From Ardenticatenales bacterium (GTDB lineage: Bacteria > Chloroflexota > Anaerolineae > Ardenticatenales > Ardenticatenaceae): 64,000 bases of DNA. The position numbers and the translations under genes were made by a program. A model generated the notes under the pieces. The model searched no databases and was not told where the DNA came from. It saw only the letters and a program-made list of their open reading frames with translations. Shown here piece by piece: positions 26,973-37,000 of this stretch. The stretch covers positions 5,580 to 69,579 of the forward strand of contig JACKAZ010000013.1 in NCBI GenBank assembly GCA_020634795.1, read 5' to 3'. Position 1 is the stretch's first letter; every line of letters starts with the position of its first letter.

Positions 26973-27740
26973 ATGGGATTTTTCGATTTTCTGAAGAAGG
27001 CCGTACCCGTCGGCCCCAAAAGCTACGACCGCGCGGCGCTGATCGCCATGCTGGACGAAAATGCCAAAACCTCGGCCCCGCTGGTGCTGCGCGGGGTTGA
27101 GATGAAGGGCATCGACCTGAGCGGCCTCGATCTGAGCGGGGCCGATTTCAGCGAATGTGATCTGAGCGGGGCCAACTTCAGCGGGGCGACGCTGCGCAGC
27201 GTACAGGTGCGCCGCGCCAACCTGCAGAACGCCTCGCTGCGGGAGGCCGATCTGACCGGCTCCGATTGGGCGCAGTCCAACCTGCGCGCCGCCGATCTGA
27301 CCGACGCCAACCTCACCGGCACGAACCTCTTTGCCTGCAAATTGGAGGGGGCGAAATGGCAGGGCGTGACCTTCGAGAACACGGTGCTGAGCGGGGCGTT
27401 GCTCCCGGGCACCAATTTCGAAGGGGTGACCTTTGCGGGGCGGCTGGATGGCGTGGATATGAAGATGGAGGGCGGGATTCTGCGCCATGCGATCTTGGAC
27501 AACGCGATTCTGACGGGCGCGGTGCTGAACGATGCCGATCTCAGTGGGGCGTCGATGCGGGGGGCGCAGGCCGCCTGCGCGATGCGCAACGCCACGGTGC
27601 GCAACGTCGATTTCACCAACGCCAGCCTGCGCTACGGCGATGCTGCGGGCGCCGACCTGACCGGGTCGATCTTCGACGGGGCCGACGTGGAAGGTCTCAA
27701 TGTGGAAGGGGCCACGCTCCCCGACGACTTCCCCGCGTAG
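26973..27740 (+). CDS. Pentapeptide-repeat protein
   Basis: 255 aa. After a helical start (MGFFDFLKKAVPVGPKSYDR) nearly the whole chain from residue 45 is A(D/N)LxX pentapeptide repeats, e.g. LSGADFSECDLSGANFSGAT and LRAADLTDANLTGTNLF, predicting a right-handed quadrilateral beta-helix. Some members (Qnr, MfpA) mimic DNA and protect gyrase, but most have no known role. AAGGACAATTC precedes the ATG. It is probably transcribed with menG (9-base gap) and ends at a palindromic terminator. Confidence 0.9.
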   Translation: MGFFDFLKKAVPVGPKSYDRAALIAMLDENAKTSAPLVLRGVEMKGIDLSGLDLSGADFSECDLSGANFSGATLRSVQVRRANLQNASLREADLTGSDWAQSNLRAADLTDANLTGTNLFACKLEGAKWQGVTFENTVLSGALLPGTNFEGVTFAGRLDGVDMKMEGGILRHAILDNAILTGAVLNDADLSGASMRGAQAACAMRNATVRNVDFTNASLRYGDAAGADLTGSIFDGADVEGLNVEGATLPDDFPA

Positions 27741-27768
27741 GGCGCGGCAAAAGCGACGACGGAACGGC

Positions 27769-27796
27769 ACAGGGCGACCCCATGGGGTCGCCCTGT
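27769..27796. terminator. Convergent terminator palindrome
   Basis: Perfect 28-bp palindrome with 14-base arms (ACAGGGCGACCCCA), between the convergent pentapeptide and 44-aa genes. There is no clear T run, so efficiency is uncertain. Confidence 0.6.
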
Positions 27797-27831
27797 GTGT
27801 TGCGTTGGGATTCCCGCGTGGGGCGCGGTGT

Positions 27832-27966
27832 TTAGCTGAGCAGTGCCGCGAAGAGGCTCATTACCATCACCAGCACGATCACGATACTGAATACGATGAA
27901 TGCCGTCCGCCGCCAATCGGTGCGCCGTGGCGCGCCCCCGTAGCGACTCCCTCGTTTACGCGTCAT
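27832..27966 (-). CDS. Small single-pass membrane protein (44 aa)
   Basis: A 44-codon ORF with an excellent ribosome site (GGAGGAG, 5 bases before the ATG). Basic N-terminus (MTRKRGSRYGGAPRR) then one hydrophobic helix, about residues 22-43 (FIVFSIVIVLVMVMSLFAAL), giving an N-in topology. Function unknown; the form is that of small membrane regulators or SecE-like subunits, but it does not match SecE. It lies inside the segment framed by the inverted repeats. Confidence 0.65.
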   Translation of the reverse strand: MTRKRGSRYGGAPRRTDWRRTAFIVFSIVIVLVMVMSLFAALLS

Positions 27967-28008
27967 TGTCTCCTCCGAACTTCTCTCTCCTTGATTGATT
28001 GCGGCTAG

Positions 28009-28336
28009 TGTACCACAGCGCCGCCAGCGGCTGAAACGGCAACGGTAACGGCAACGCAGAACATTTAACGCAGAGCATTTAACGCAGAACAGAACGGCGA
28101 CGGCAACGCACAACCCTAGTCCTTCGGACCGCTGCGCGAACGCTCCGCTCAGAGCAGGCCCGGCAGCCAAGAGAGGCTGCGCACGTAGAAGCGCCAAAAC
28201 AATTCGCTTTTGCCCCTTGCACCTTGCACCTTGCACCAAGATTGCTCCAAAACTCATCAAACTCATTAAACTCATTAAACTCATCAAACTCACCAAACTC
28301 ATCAAACTCACCAAACTCACCAAACTCACCAAACTC
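28009..28336 (-). repeat. Right copy of ~310-bp inverted repeat, incl. 9-mer array
   Basis: Read on the minus strand this has the same order as 25895-26200: 9-mer array (28336-28250), the GGTGCAAGG/GCAAGG stretch, GCGAATTGTTTTGGCGCTTC, TACGTGCGCAGCCTCTCTTG, GCGGTCCGAAGGACTAGGGT, CTGCGTTAAATG units, and GCTGTGGTACAC at the end. The array end lies next to the TACAAT (28338-28343) that could be the -10 box of the aminotransferase gene. The rest up to 28382 is the leader of that gene. Confidence 0.85.
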
Positions 28337-28382
28337 TGCTACAATGCCGCCTTCATGCAACGAATCCACGAGAATTGAAACA

Positions 28383-29690
28383 ATGAGCAATTTTCCCGCA
28401 ACCAGCAGCTTCCGATCGGTGCCGAAGACGGGCGTGATTTACGTGATGCATCGGGCCAACGCGCTCGGCTTCAGCTACGGCGATCCGGCGTGGGCCAACT
28501 TGGGCCAAGGGTCGCCCGAGACGGGGCCGCTGCCCGACGCCCCGCCCCGCGTCGATACGTTACACCTCGACCCGGCCAACCATCGCTACGGCCCGGTGCA
28601 GGGGCAGCGGCCACTGCGCCAAGCCGTGGCCGATTTTTACAATCATCACTTCCGGCAGGGCATGGCATCGCAGTACACGTGGCGCAACGTCAGCATCGCG
28701 GGGGGTGGCCGGGTGGCGCTGACACGGCTGGCGGCGGCGCTGGGCGATGTCAACATGGGCCATTTCCTGCCCGACTACACCGCCTACGAGGAGCTGTTGG
28801 CGACCTTCAAATCTTTCGTGCCGATCCCGATCCTGCTCAGCAGCCGCGAGCAGTTCCGCATTGCACCGCCGATGCTCGAACGGGAGATCGTGGGGCGCGG
28901 GCTGTCGGCGTTGCTGGCCAGCAACCCCTGCAACCCCACCGGGCAGTTGGTGGAGGGCAACGAGTTGGCGGAGTGGGTGCGGATCGCCCGCGACAACCGC
29001 TGCACCATGATCCTCGACGAGTTCTACTCCCATTACATCTACACCGAGAACGACGGCGAAGGGCCGAAGATGGTCTCGGCAGCCGCCTTTGTGGAGGATG
29101 TGAACGAGGATCCGATCATCATCGTCGATGGGCTGACGAAGAACTGGCGCTACCCGGGCTGGCGCGTCAGTTGGACGGTCGGCCCCGAAGAAGTGATCGA
29201 AACGGTGGCGAGTGCAGGCTCCTTCCTCGACGGCGGCGCCAACAACCCCTTCCAACATCAGGTGGTGCCGCTGCTGTCGTCGGGGGTGGCGCTGCAAGAG
29301 ACGGTGGCCGTGCAGGCCACCTTCCGCCAGAAACGGGACTACATGCTGACGCGGTTGGACGAGATGGGGATCGTGGTGCCGCAGCCGCCGCAGGGGACCT
29401 TCTACTGCTGGGCCGATCTGAGCCAACTGCCCGCCCCGCTCAACGACGGGATGCAATTCTTCGAAGCGGCGCTACAGGAGCGGGTCATCACCGTCCCGGG
29501 CGTCTTCTTCGACGTCAATCCGGGCAAACGGCGCAGCAATGCACGCTATCAGCACTTCGTACGGCTGAGCTTCGGCCCCGAAATGGCCCAGCTTGAACGC
29601 GGTCTCGATGGCCTGGCGCGTCTCGTCGCCAAACAGGGCAGCGCCGCGCCCCATGCCAATGGGCGGGCAAAGGTCGGGGCGATGCGATAG
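28383..29690 (+). CDS. Class I/II PLP-dependent aminotransferase
   Basis: 435 aa, fold type I. The PLP lysine is in VDGLTKNWRYPGWRVSW (S/T-K-x-x-x-x-P-G-x-R), preceded by ASNPCNPTGQLV, LDEFYSHYIY, and a substrate Arg in the C-terminal half. The start is the ATG at 28383 (MSNFPATSSFRSV); an ATG at 28344 in the same frame is possible and would make a very short leader behind TACAAT. The amino-acid substrate is unknown; general resemblance is to aspartate/aromatic/alanine-type aminotransferases. A clear terminator follows. Confidence 0.9.
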   Translation: MSNFPATSSFRSVPKTGVIYVMHRANALGFSYGDPAWANLGQGSPETGPLPDAPPRVDTLHLDPANHRYGPVQGQRPLRQAVADFYNHHFRQGMASQYTWRNVSIAGGGRVALTRLAAALGDVNMGHFLPDYTAYEELLATFKSFVPIPILLSSREQFRIAPPMLEREIVGRGLSALLASNPCNPTGQLVEGNELAEWVRIARDNRCTMILDEFYSHYIYTENDGEGPKMVSAAAFVEDVNEDPIIIVDGLTKNWRYPGWRVSWTVGPEEVIETVASAGSFLDGGANNPFQHQVVPLLSSGVALQETVAVQATFRQKRDYMLTRLDEMGIVVPQPPQGTFYCWADLSQLPAPLNDGMQFFEAALQERVITVPGVFFDVNPGKRRSNARYQHFVRLSFGPEMAQLERGLDGLARLVAKQGSAAPHANGRAKVGAMR

Positions 29691-29718
29691 TCCCCCTTCG
29701 GCGACCCCACACCACGGT

Positions 29719-29756
29719 ACAACCCTCTCTCGAAGCTGAGAGAGGGTTGTTTGTTT
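29719..29756 (+). terminator. Terminator of aminotransferase gene
   Basis: Stem ACAACCCTCTCTC / GAGAGAGGGTTGT with a 6-base loop followed by TTGTTT, 29 bases after the stop. Confidence 0.9.
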
Positions 29757-30560
29757 GGCGCGAGCGCGATAAAGGTGGGCGCCATGGGTCGCTTGCCCCT
29801 CTTCTTCCAACAGTTCCCATTTCGCGGACTGTACCATACGAACGCTTCACCCACGCCTTCCCCATCTTGCCATCCTGCGTCCCCGATCCCGCCATGCAAC
29901 GGGCTGTACCGGCGCGTCAGCCGCATGGCTCTGTGTCGAAGGTGGCTGGCCCAACAGACAAAGATAGAAGCGTAGTCTGACCATGGGGCATGTAGGGGCG
30001 GGCCTTGTGCCTGCGCTAGTCGATACGACTGTCGCGTCGCCGTTTAGTCTGACCATGGGCATGTAGGGGGGGGCCTTGTGCCCGCCCTCCACAACGGCCA
30101 GCAGACACTTTGGCGACCTATCCCCTCGCAAGGTCCACCGCCCCCGCTAACGCAAGCGCCCGTGTCGTGCGTCGACGTAGGGTGTTCGGGGAGCGGTCGT
30201 CACCCGACCACTCCGCCAACTGTGGGCGGTTCAGCAGCTGTACTCAAGCGTTGTCTAAGCCAAGCGTTTGCCGCCTTTTATCAGCCCGTGGCGTCTGGCG
30301 TGTCCAACAGTTCGGTTCAAGGATGGCCCCATGCCTGCTCTCCCCTAGATCCCTCAGCGCCTTCTTTTGGGGAATCGCGCTTCTCTAGAACGCGGCACCA
30401 CTCGGGCGTACACCCCGGTTCAGCAGGGGGATGCGGGGGAATGATGTCCCCGCTTCGGCCGTCTCCACAAGCGGGAACCCACGGCCCGCGCAGAGGCACA
30501 AACAAGCAGGAGGTTGCGGGGGGCTGCTCCACACCTATTTCCGCCAGCGTGTACTAATAC
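29757..30560. other. Gene-poor region with hairpin repeats
   Basis: No convincing gene. Contains two copies, 69 bases apart, of a block with GTCTGACCATGGG, CATGTAGGGG and GGCCTTGTGCC (about 29976-30018 and 30045-30086), single members of the GTAGGGGCGGGCCTTGTGCC hairpin repeat amplified at 39.5 kb. ORFs here have translations rich in Arg/Pro/Ser and no family resemblance. 30400-30540 is also without a gene. Confidence 0.6.
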
Positions 30561-31130
30561 CAAATCGGATGGTTGATTGTGCAACGTAGATCAATGGTAA
30601 CAGCAAAGAAGGGCCTGCGCAGGCAGGCCCATTGGCCGACAGGCCCTCCAGCGGGGATTTTAATCCCCGCCCCACGGTTACACCGTCAATTCCACATCCA
30701 CATTTGTCTATGAGAATGGGTATAAGAGCGTGTTAATAAAGTTTTCGCGAGAAAGTGACGTGTTGCCAACGGCTTCTATCGGATTTCGCGCAAACATGGG
30801 CTTTTTATACTAAATCGAAGTGACGAGGTTTTATTAGACAGGGAGAGAACCACGCCTGGAATGCAACTCTACAAACTCTAATTGGTATTATACCAATTTG
30901 AATTGGAGGTAGTGCATTAATTAGGGAGAACCCGCCTCGATAATGCAACTCTGTCAATGCTATTTGGTATTATGCATCGAATTGCTCTATCCAACTGATG
31001 GTTACCGCAATTTCGCCTCCCATTGCGTCGAATTTATGCCGATCAACATCTCCACACAACACGACGGGAGCAAAATGCATCACTTTTGGATATTAGACTA
31101 CACTTCTCGCGCATTTATTCACTAACAGCC
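30556..31130. repeat. AT-rich degenerate repeat region
   Basis: Lower GC than its surroundings. Two diverged copies, about 85 bases apart, of a block with GGGAGA-ACC-CGCCT, AATGCAACTCT and ATTTGGTATTAT (from about 30838 and 30922). AATTGGTATTATACCAATT (30880-30898) is a near-perfect palindrome. Hairpins GGGCCTGCGC/GCAGGCCC and GCGGGGATT/AATCCCCGC lie at 30612-30670. It may be a decayed small mobile element, but no coding gene is seen. Confidence 0.5.
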
Positions 31131-31326
31131 TCTAACCTCTCATTTAGAACGTCATCTGGCCCAGCTCGCCGAAGCAACCTTGCAAGACCCTATTCAGATC
31201 GTGGAAATGGCGATCGCAGAGCGGTTGAGAGAGTTAAAAGTACAACTCTCGCAGTTCGCCCATTTTGACAGCCTAACGCGAAATGGGGACGTAGGAGGTC
31301 GGGCGGCATTCCAATCGCAAAGATAG
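31118..31326 (+). pseudogene. Coding remnant (start missing)
   Basis: The frame ending at TAG 31324-31326 gives a natural-looking helical sequence (LERHLAQLAEATLQDPIQ, then VEMAIAERLRELKVQLSQ, FAHFDSLTR) but has a stop at its upstream end and no start. ELKVQLSQFAHFDSLT resembles the linker entering a GGDEF domain (A-x-x-D-x-LTGLPNR), cut off right at that motif. This reading is tentative. Confidence 0.3.
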
Positions 31327-32440
31327 CACAGAGCGTACGATCCGACGGATCAAGGGGAGAACCTTTCGGTTGACGAGGTGACGGACGTAGCCCCCTAACG
31401 CTAGGCGAGGCGGGCGGGCACAAGGCCCGCCCCTACACCGGCCACGCAAAACAAGGCGCGGGCACTGCAACATCGCGGCGCTGTAGGGACAACCCTTGCG
31501 GTTGCCCTTCGCAACAACCCTAGTACATGTGTGCGGAAGTCCCCATAAGGGTATTGCGTGGCTTCAGCGGGGGAATGAATTCCCCGCTCGTAGGCCGTTG
31601 GCCCCGCGTCCGCCTACGCGGACGCTCCGTTCTGATGGGGGTTGACCGTGATTCCCCCGCGCCCATTCCGCACGTGCCGACTCTGATCGTTGAAAACGAA
31701 CGCAGATGCCTCGCCGCTCCTCCTACCCCCCAGCTCCGCCAGCTCCCCTAGCTCCCCTAGCTCCCTCAGAGGTGCACGATGAGGAGCTACGCGAGCTGCT
31801 GGGGGCGCTGGTGGGGGACGATTGGCTGCGCATTGGCCGACCCGGCGAGTGGCGTAGCGCGACCAAGTTGGACGAGCGGGTCGATCAGTATGAAATCTAC
31901 AGCAATATCGGTCCGCAGACGCACCGCGCTGCGCCAGATTCTTCGCCTCCGCTCCCCTTCGGCTCAGAATGACAGCGGCGGGGCGTGGGGGCATCCCGTT
32001 TCTCGCTTGGCCCTCCATCCCCCTCCGCCGCAAACGGCGCGGCTCCGCTACGCGCCTTCCTCCCGAAGATCGGGAGGAAGGGGGCTGTTGGCGCGATGTT
32101 GCAGCAATGACGCTCGCGCCGCCTGAGCAACGGAAGGGTCAGAAATCGTTCGCCTCCGCTTCGCTTCGACCCGGCACACAGTCCCGTAGACGCGCCGCAC
32201 TGCACCAGATTCTTCGCCTCCGCTCCCCTTCCGCTCAGAATGACAGGCAAGGTATAGCTGGCACGAGTGCTCGTTCAACGGCCTGTTCCCCCTACTCTGC
32301 ATGTACTGAGCGGAGGCGAAGGGCGCCTCACTTCTCGTCCAAAACCGCCATTCCCCGTATAATCGACCCATCCCTTACAATCGACTTGCACCTTTGCCCA
32401 ACCCAACTCATTAAACTCACAAAACTCATCAAACTCATTA
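31327..32440. other. Gene-poor region with dispersed repeats
   Basis: No intact gene. 31409-31439 is an inverted single copy of the GGGCGGGC-hairpin repeat. About 31766-31915 (plus) reads EVHDEELRELLGALVGDD then WLRIGRPGEWRSATKLDE, a plausible coding fragment with no start and a repeat at each end. GATTCTTCGCCTCCGCTCCC followed by CTCAGAATGACAG occurs at about 31938 and 32210, a common type of intergenic repeat. A 9-mer AAACTCATT array occupies 32404-32440, interrupted by the IS that follows. Confidence 0.55.
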
Positions 32441-33980
32441 CCTTATTTTTGCGCAAAGGGAGGGCAATTCTATTCAGCTTTGCATAAACCATGCAAAGGG
32501 AGGGCAATTCTATTGCCAAAAGGCGCTAGAAACGCGCTGCGACGTAGTTTTGCAAGCAAATGAGCAACGCATCAGCATAGGGATGGGACGCAAGCAAATC
32601 GATTCGTTTGAGTTGTGTGCCCTCAAAATGGAGCCGTCCCGGAACAGCTAACAAATCGCGTACAATACGCTTGAGGCCCCAACCAGCAAAAGGCGAGTCG
32701 CTCAGCGCACGCTGCTGGAAATCGGCCAAGAGATTGTGCGCTAAATCGGTGAGTAAGATCAACCCTTTCTGCGCTTCAAAGCGCCGTTTACGACGCGCGG
32801 AGAGGTGGAGACCTTGCTTGTCAGCCCGAAATTGCTCGACCTCGGCCCCGCCGCGCTGATTGTAGCGCTGCATGAAGGCTTGTTTCGAAGCAAAGTGTAG
32901 GGTCGTGACGTAGTAGCTGTGTCCCAGACGGCCGTTTTTCAGGCAGCGCTTGACCATAACTCGGATCGGACGTGCCAGATCAAAGGTCGGCGTGACCCAG
33001 CCCAGCCAGCTCGTGGCATCGGCGCGATCCCAGCGCCTGACGCGACGGGCCAAGGCGTGGGCCCGTTTGCCCGAGTAGCCCTTGGCGATCACCTGGTAAC
33101 CGCGCCCCAAGAGCCAACGCAGATTATCGTCCGTACCCGCGCCCCCATCGAGACGGTAGAGGGTGCGCTGCCGCGCCTGAGGCGCTAACTCAAATGAACT
33201 TTCGACGCCCAAGACCGCGTGGCGCAAACAGTGCAAAGTCAATTGATTCCCGGCAAAAAGTCCGGACCACAACGTTTCGTGGTAGTTGATCGCACTGACG
33301 CGCGCTAATTGGCGTAAGATACAGTTTTTTTGCCACTACTATACCCTTTGCGCCCCTTTTGCGCCTGTGGGCCGCAGGGTAAAGCGGACAAGTCGAAGTC
33401 TAATTCTAAAAAGGCGCGCCCATCATGGCGTCGGGTTTGGCTGGCACGCGCACTAATCTGACGCACGGCGTGCTCTAAATGCTCGAGATTCGATTGAGTT
33501 AGCGCATCGAGTCCGCGTGAGAGGGTGGACTGGTCGGCGAAGCGCTCGATTCGTTTGACTTGTGCTAAGTGGCGTTCAGGGCCCAGTTTGGTATTGACCA
33601 ATGATAGATAGGGACAATCGGCTAAGATACTGATTAAGACCTGTTCTAGCTTCTCAGAGAGCGGATATTCACTGCCACGCTCCTCAGAGCTAACGGATGC
33701 TAGTGGTTTTAGGACATTTTCGGCCTCATAGTAGGCCAGCAACGCCGCCAGCGGCGCGTAACGGGTGTTGGTCAACTCGGCGGTATGATCGAATTGCAGG
33801 GGCATGATACCTCGTTTCTGGAGCGCTAAGTCAATTGAACTTTCCAGAAGGATGGTACACTTTCCCAATTTCAACTAACTAGGCCGCCCAAAATCGAATA
33901 GAAACCCGCTCCCTTTGCACCGCGCTGCCATTTTAGAATAGAAACCCCTTCCCTTTGCACCTTTTCCTGCAAAAATAAGG
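32441..33980 (-). mobile_element. IS element, 1540 bp, DDE transposase, doubled ends
   Basis: Outer ends are perfect 12-bp inverted repeats CCTTATTTTTGC (32441-32452) and GCAAAAATAAGG (33969-33980). Inside each end a 22-bp motif of the form GCAAAGGGA-GG-n-TTCTATT occurs twice, 40 bases apart: 32453 and 32493 on the left, inverted at 33897 and 33937 on the right. CATTA flanks both ends (32436-32440 and 33981-33985), consistent with a target duplication, though the target is itself an AAACTCATT array. One transposase gene, split by a frameshift, fills the element. Confidence 0.88.
32526..33805 (-). pseudogene. DDE transposase with -1 frameshift at an A7 run
   Basis: IS4/IS1380-like transposase in two frames. 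The 5' part (from ATG 33805, MPLQFDHTAELTNTRYAPL, preceded by CGAGG) runs to a stop at 33305; the 3' part continues in the -1 frame as KKNCILRQLARVSAINYHET and on to the stop at 32526. Switching at the seven A residues (33331-33325 on the minus strand) restores a single protein. Catalytic acids appear as LELDFDLSALP, YRLDGGAGTDDN and AEVEQFRADKQGL, the last followed by LTDLAHNLL. Either a disabling mutation or slippage-dependent expression. Exact IS family uncertain. Confidence 0.8.
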
Positions 33981-34025
33981 CATTAAACTCATTAAACTCA
34001 CAAAACTCACAAAACTCATTGAACT
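33981..34025. repeat. 9-mer array, right part split by the IS
   Basis: Variants of AAACTCATT/AAACTCACA continuing the array at 32404-32440, ending about 20 bases before the CHAT gene start. Confidence 0.8.
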
Positions 34026-34046
34026 CGCCCCTTGGAGCCGCCCTTT

Positions 34047-37000
34047 ATGACAACCTCCCTCTCCCAGCGACACCCCCTCACCTGCCCCGACTGCGGCCTC
34101 GATTTCGACTTTGAGCTTTGGCGGGTGATTGACGTTGAGCAACGTCCCGACCTGCTGGCCCGCGTCCGTGACGGAAGCCTGCACGTTGCCACCTGCCCCA
34201 ACGGCCACACGACCCTCGTCGACGCGCCGCTGCTGCTCTACCGTCCCTCCGCCGACCCGGCCCTGCTCTTTTCGCCCGCGCAACAAACGACCACCGAGCA
34301 AGACCAAGAGCAAGCGCAGAGCCTAGTGGCATGGCTGCGCGACGCGCTGGGCGACGCATGGCAGGCGGCATGGCTGGGCGATGGCTTGCGCGCTGTGCCA
34401 CGGCCGCTGCTGGGCACAGCGTTGGATGAGGGCGTGGAGGCCGCGATGCAGCAGATGGCGGCGCAGAGGCAGGCCCAAATGCCAGCCGAGGTAAGAGAGA
34501 TTTTGCAAGCGGCTGTCGAGAGCGGGATAACCATCACATCCCAAGAGGAGTTGGACGCATTCTTGCAGAGCCGGCCGGAGCTGATGGAGAAGCTGGCAGA
34601 AGCGATGGCAAGTGCGAATAGTGGGCCAACCGTACCGGCCGAATTTAGGGACGACCTGCAAGCAGCGCAGGAAGGCGAACAACACTACGTGCGGCGTGGT
34701 GAGGCGGCGGGGTTAGAGGAAGCGGCGCAGGCGTGGCAACGCATTGTAGAATCGCCACGCTTTGCAGAGAGCGATGAGCGCTTCCAACTGGCGGTGATGA
34801 ATAATGCGGGCGGTATTTTCCTACGCCGCTATTGGCGCGGTGGTCAAATCGCCGATCTTGATCAGGCACTTGGCTTGTGGGAGCAGGCCGTGAGCCGCAC
34901 CCGCAACGCCAACCCCGACTCGCCCGATCTGCCCGGATTCCTCAACAATCTGGGCAACGGTCTGCGCGACCGCTACGCCCGCCGCGGCAACGTCGCCGAA
35001 CTCGACGGCGCGCTACAGGCCTATCACGAAGCCGTCGACCGCACCCGCAACGCCAACCCCGACTCGCCCGACCTGCCCGCGCGCCTCAACAACCTCGGCA
35101 CCGGGCTACGCGACCGCTACGCCCGCAGCGGCAACGTCGCCGATCTCGACGAGGCCATCCGCGTCTACCAGCAAGCCGTGCAGCGCACCCCCGCCGACTC
35201 GCCCGACCTGCCCGCGCGCCTCAACAACCTCGGCAACGGGCTACGCGACCGCTACGCCCGCAGCGGCAACGTCGCCGATCTCGACAAGGCCGTTGCCCGC
35301 TACCGTCAGGCCTGTACCCGCGCGAGCGAAGTGAATCCTAGCCACGCCCTCACCACCAGTCAGCGCTGGGGACGTTGGTCCTCCGAACGGAGTGCCTGGG
35401 AAGAAGCAACCGAAGCCTTTGGCTACGGCATCCAAGCCATCGATCATCTATTCCGAATCCAACTGACCCGTGACGACAAAAGCAGTTGGCTCAAGGAGGC
35501 ACAGGGCATTCACGGTCACGCCGCCTTTGCCCATGCCAAGCTGGGACAGGCGCAGCAGGCCGTCACGGCGCTGGAACGGGGCCGCGCCCGCATGGTGGGC
35601 GAAGCGCTGGCCCGCGACCGTGCCGATCTCTCGGCGCTGGAAGACGACCACGCCGAGCGTGTCACCGCCTACTACGCTGCTGTAGCACGGATACAAACGC
35701 TGCAAGACCCTAATGCCCCAATCACGGATCGCCTGGCAGCGGGCGAGGCGGCGCAACGGGCGATGGACGAGGCGATTCAGCGCATCCGCAGGGTCGACGG
35801 CTACGAGCGCTTTCTTGACGAACCGCGCTACGACGAGGTGCGGGCCGTGGTGCCGCAGGGGCAGCCGCTGCTCTACCTTGCCACCACCCCGCAGGGCAGC
35901 GTGGCGCTCCTCGTTCATACCGAGGCGGAGACGCCGGAAATCCTCTGGGGCGATCTGACCGAGGATCAGCTCAACGCCTATCTGCTCCGCCGCGACGCGG
36001 CGGGCAACGTGACCGGCGGCTACTTGGTCGGCCAGCTTGCCGACAGCGGCCAGTTGCGCGTCGCGCTGAACGATGAAGCGCTATCAACGATCGGCGCATC
36101 ACTGCTGGCCCCCGTCAGCGACCGGTTGAAGGCGATCAGTGCTACCGGCGTCACCCTCATCGCCTCTGGTCGTTTGGGGCTGCTGCCGCTCCACGCCACG
36201 CCGTACGATGGCACGCGCACCCTGCTGGACGACTTCGACGTGGCCTACGCCCCCTCCGCGTTGGTGCTCGGCAGCTTGCAACGGGAAGCAACGCAGCGGC
36301 GCCACGCCCAGCCTTACGTCGTCGGCGTGGGCAACCCGCTGCCCGACCACGCCACGGCCCTTGCCGTGCAGCGCCGCTTGCAAGGCCAGCGCAAGGCCCT
36401 AGCTGCGTGGCAAGCCGCGCTGGGCCAGCGCCCCGCCACGGACAACGACGCGCAGGGCAGCGGGACAGCGGCGACTGTGGCGCGGTTGATCGCGCTCTGC
36501 GATGGCTCGCCCCACGCGCTGCTGCACGAAGGGCGGCTGCTACGGCAGGCCATCCTCGCAGCAGCAATCAACGGCCAAGCAGAGATCGCGCTGGCCCTCT
36601 GGCAGATCGCCGCGCAACTGCCCGCCAGCCTGCCCAACGCCCATGCCGAACTGAGCAGTGTCGGCACGCTTTTCGCCGCCGATCAGCAGTGGCTCTTCTA
36701 CGAACAAGATGCCACGCTCGACGCGCTGTGGGCGGCGTTGCCCCACGCCACCGTCGCCCACTTTGCCTGTCACGGCCAATTCCGCGCCGACGCGCCGCTG
36801 GAATCGTCGCTGCTGCTGTCGGGCGAGGGGTTGACGGTGCAAAAGCTGCTCAATGACAGAGACGGGCGCTTGGCCAAGCTGCGGCTGGCCGTCCTCTCCG
36901 CCTGCCAAACCGCAATCACCGACATCCAGAATGTGCCGGACGAGATGGTGGGGCTGCCAGCGGGCTTCCTGCAAGCGGGCGTGCCCGCCGTCGTCGGCAC

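Noticed and set aside
30078..30557. 159-codon frame in the gene-poor region
   Set aside because: Low-complexity Ser/Pro/Arg translation overlapping hairpin repeats, no ribosome site.
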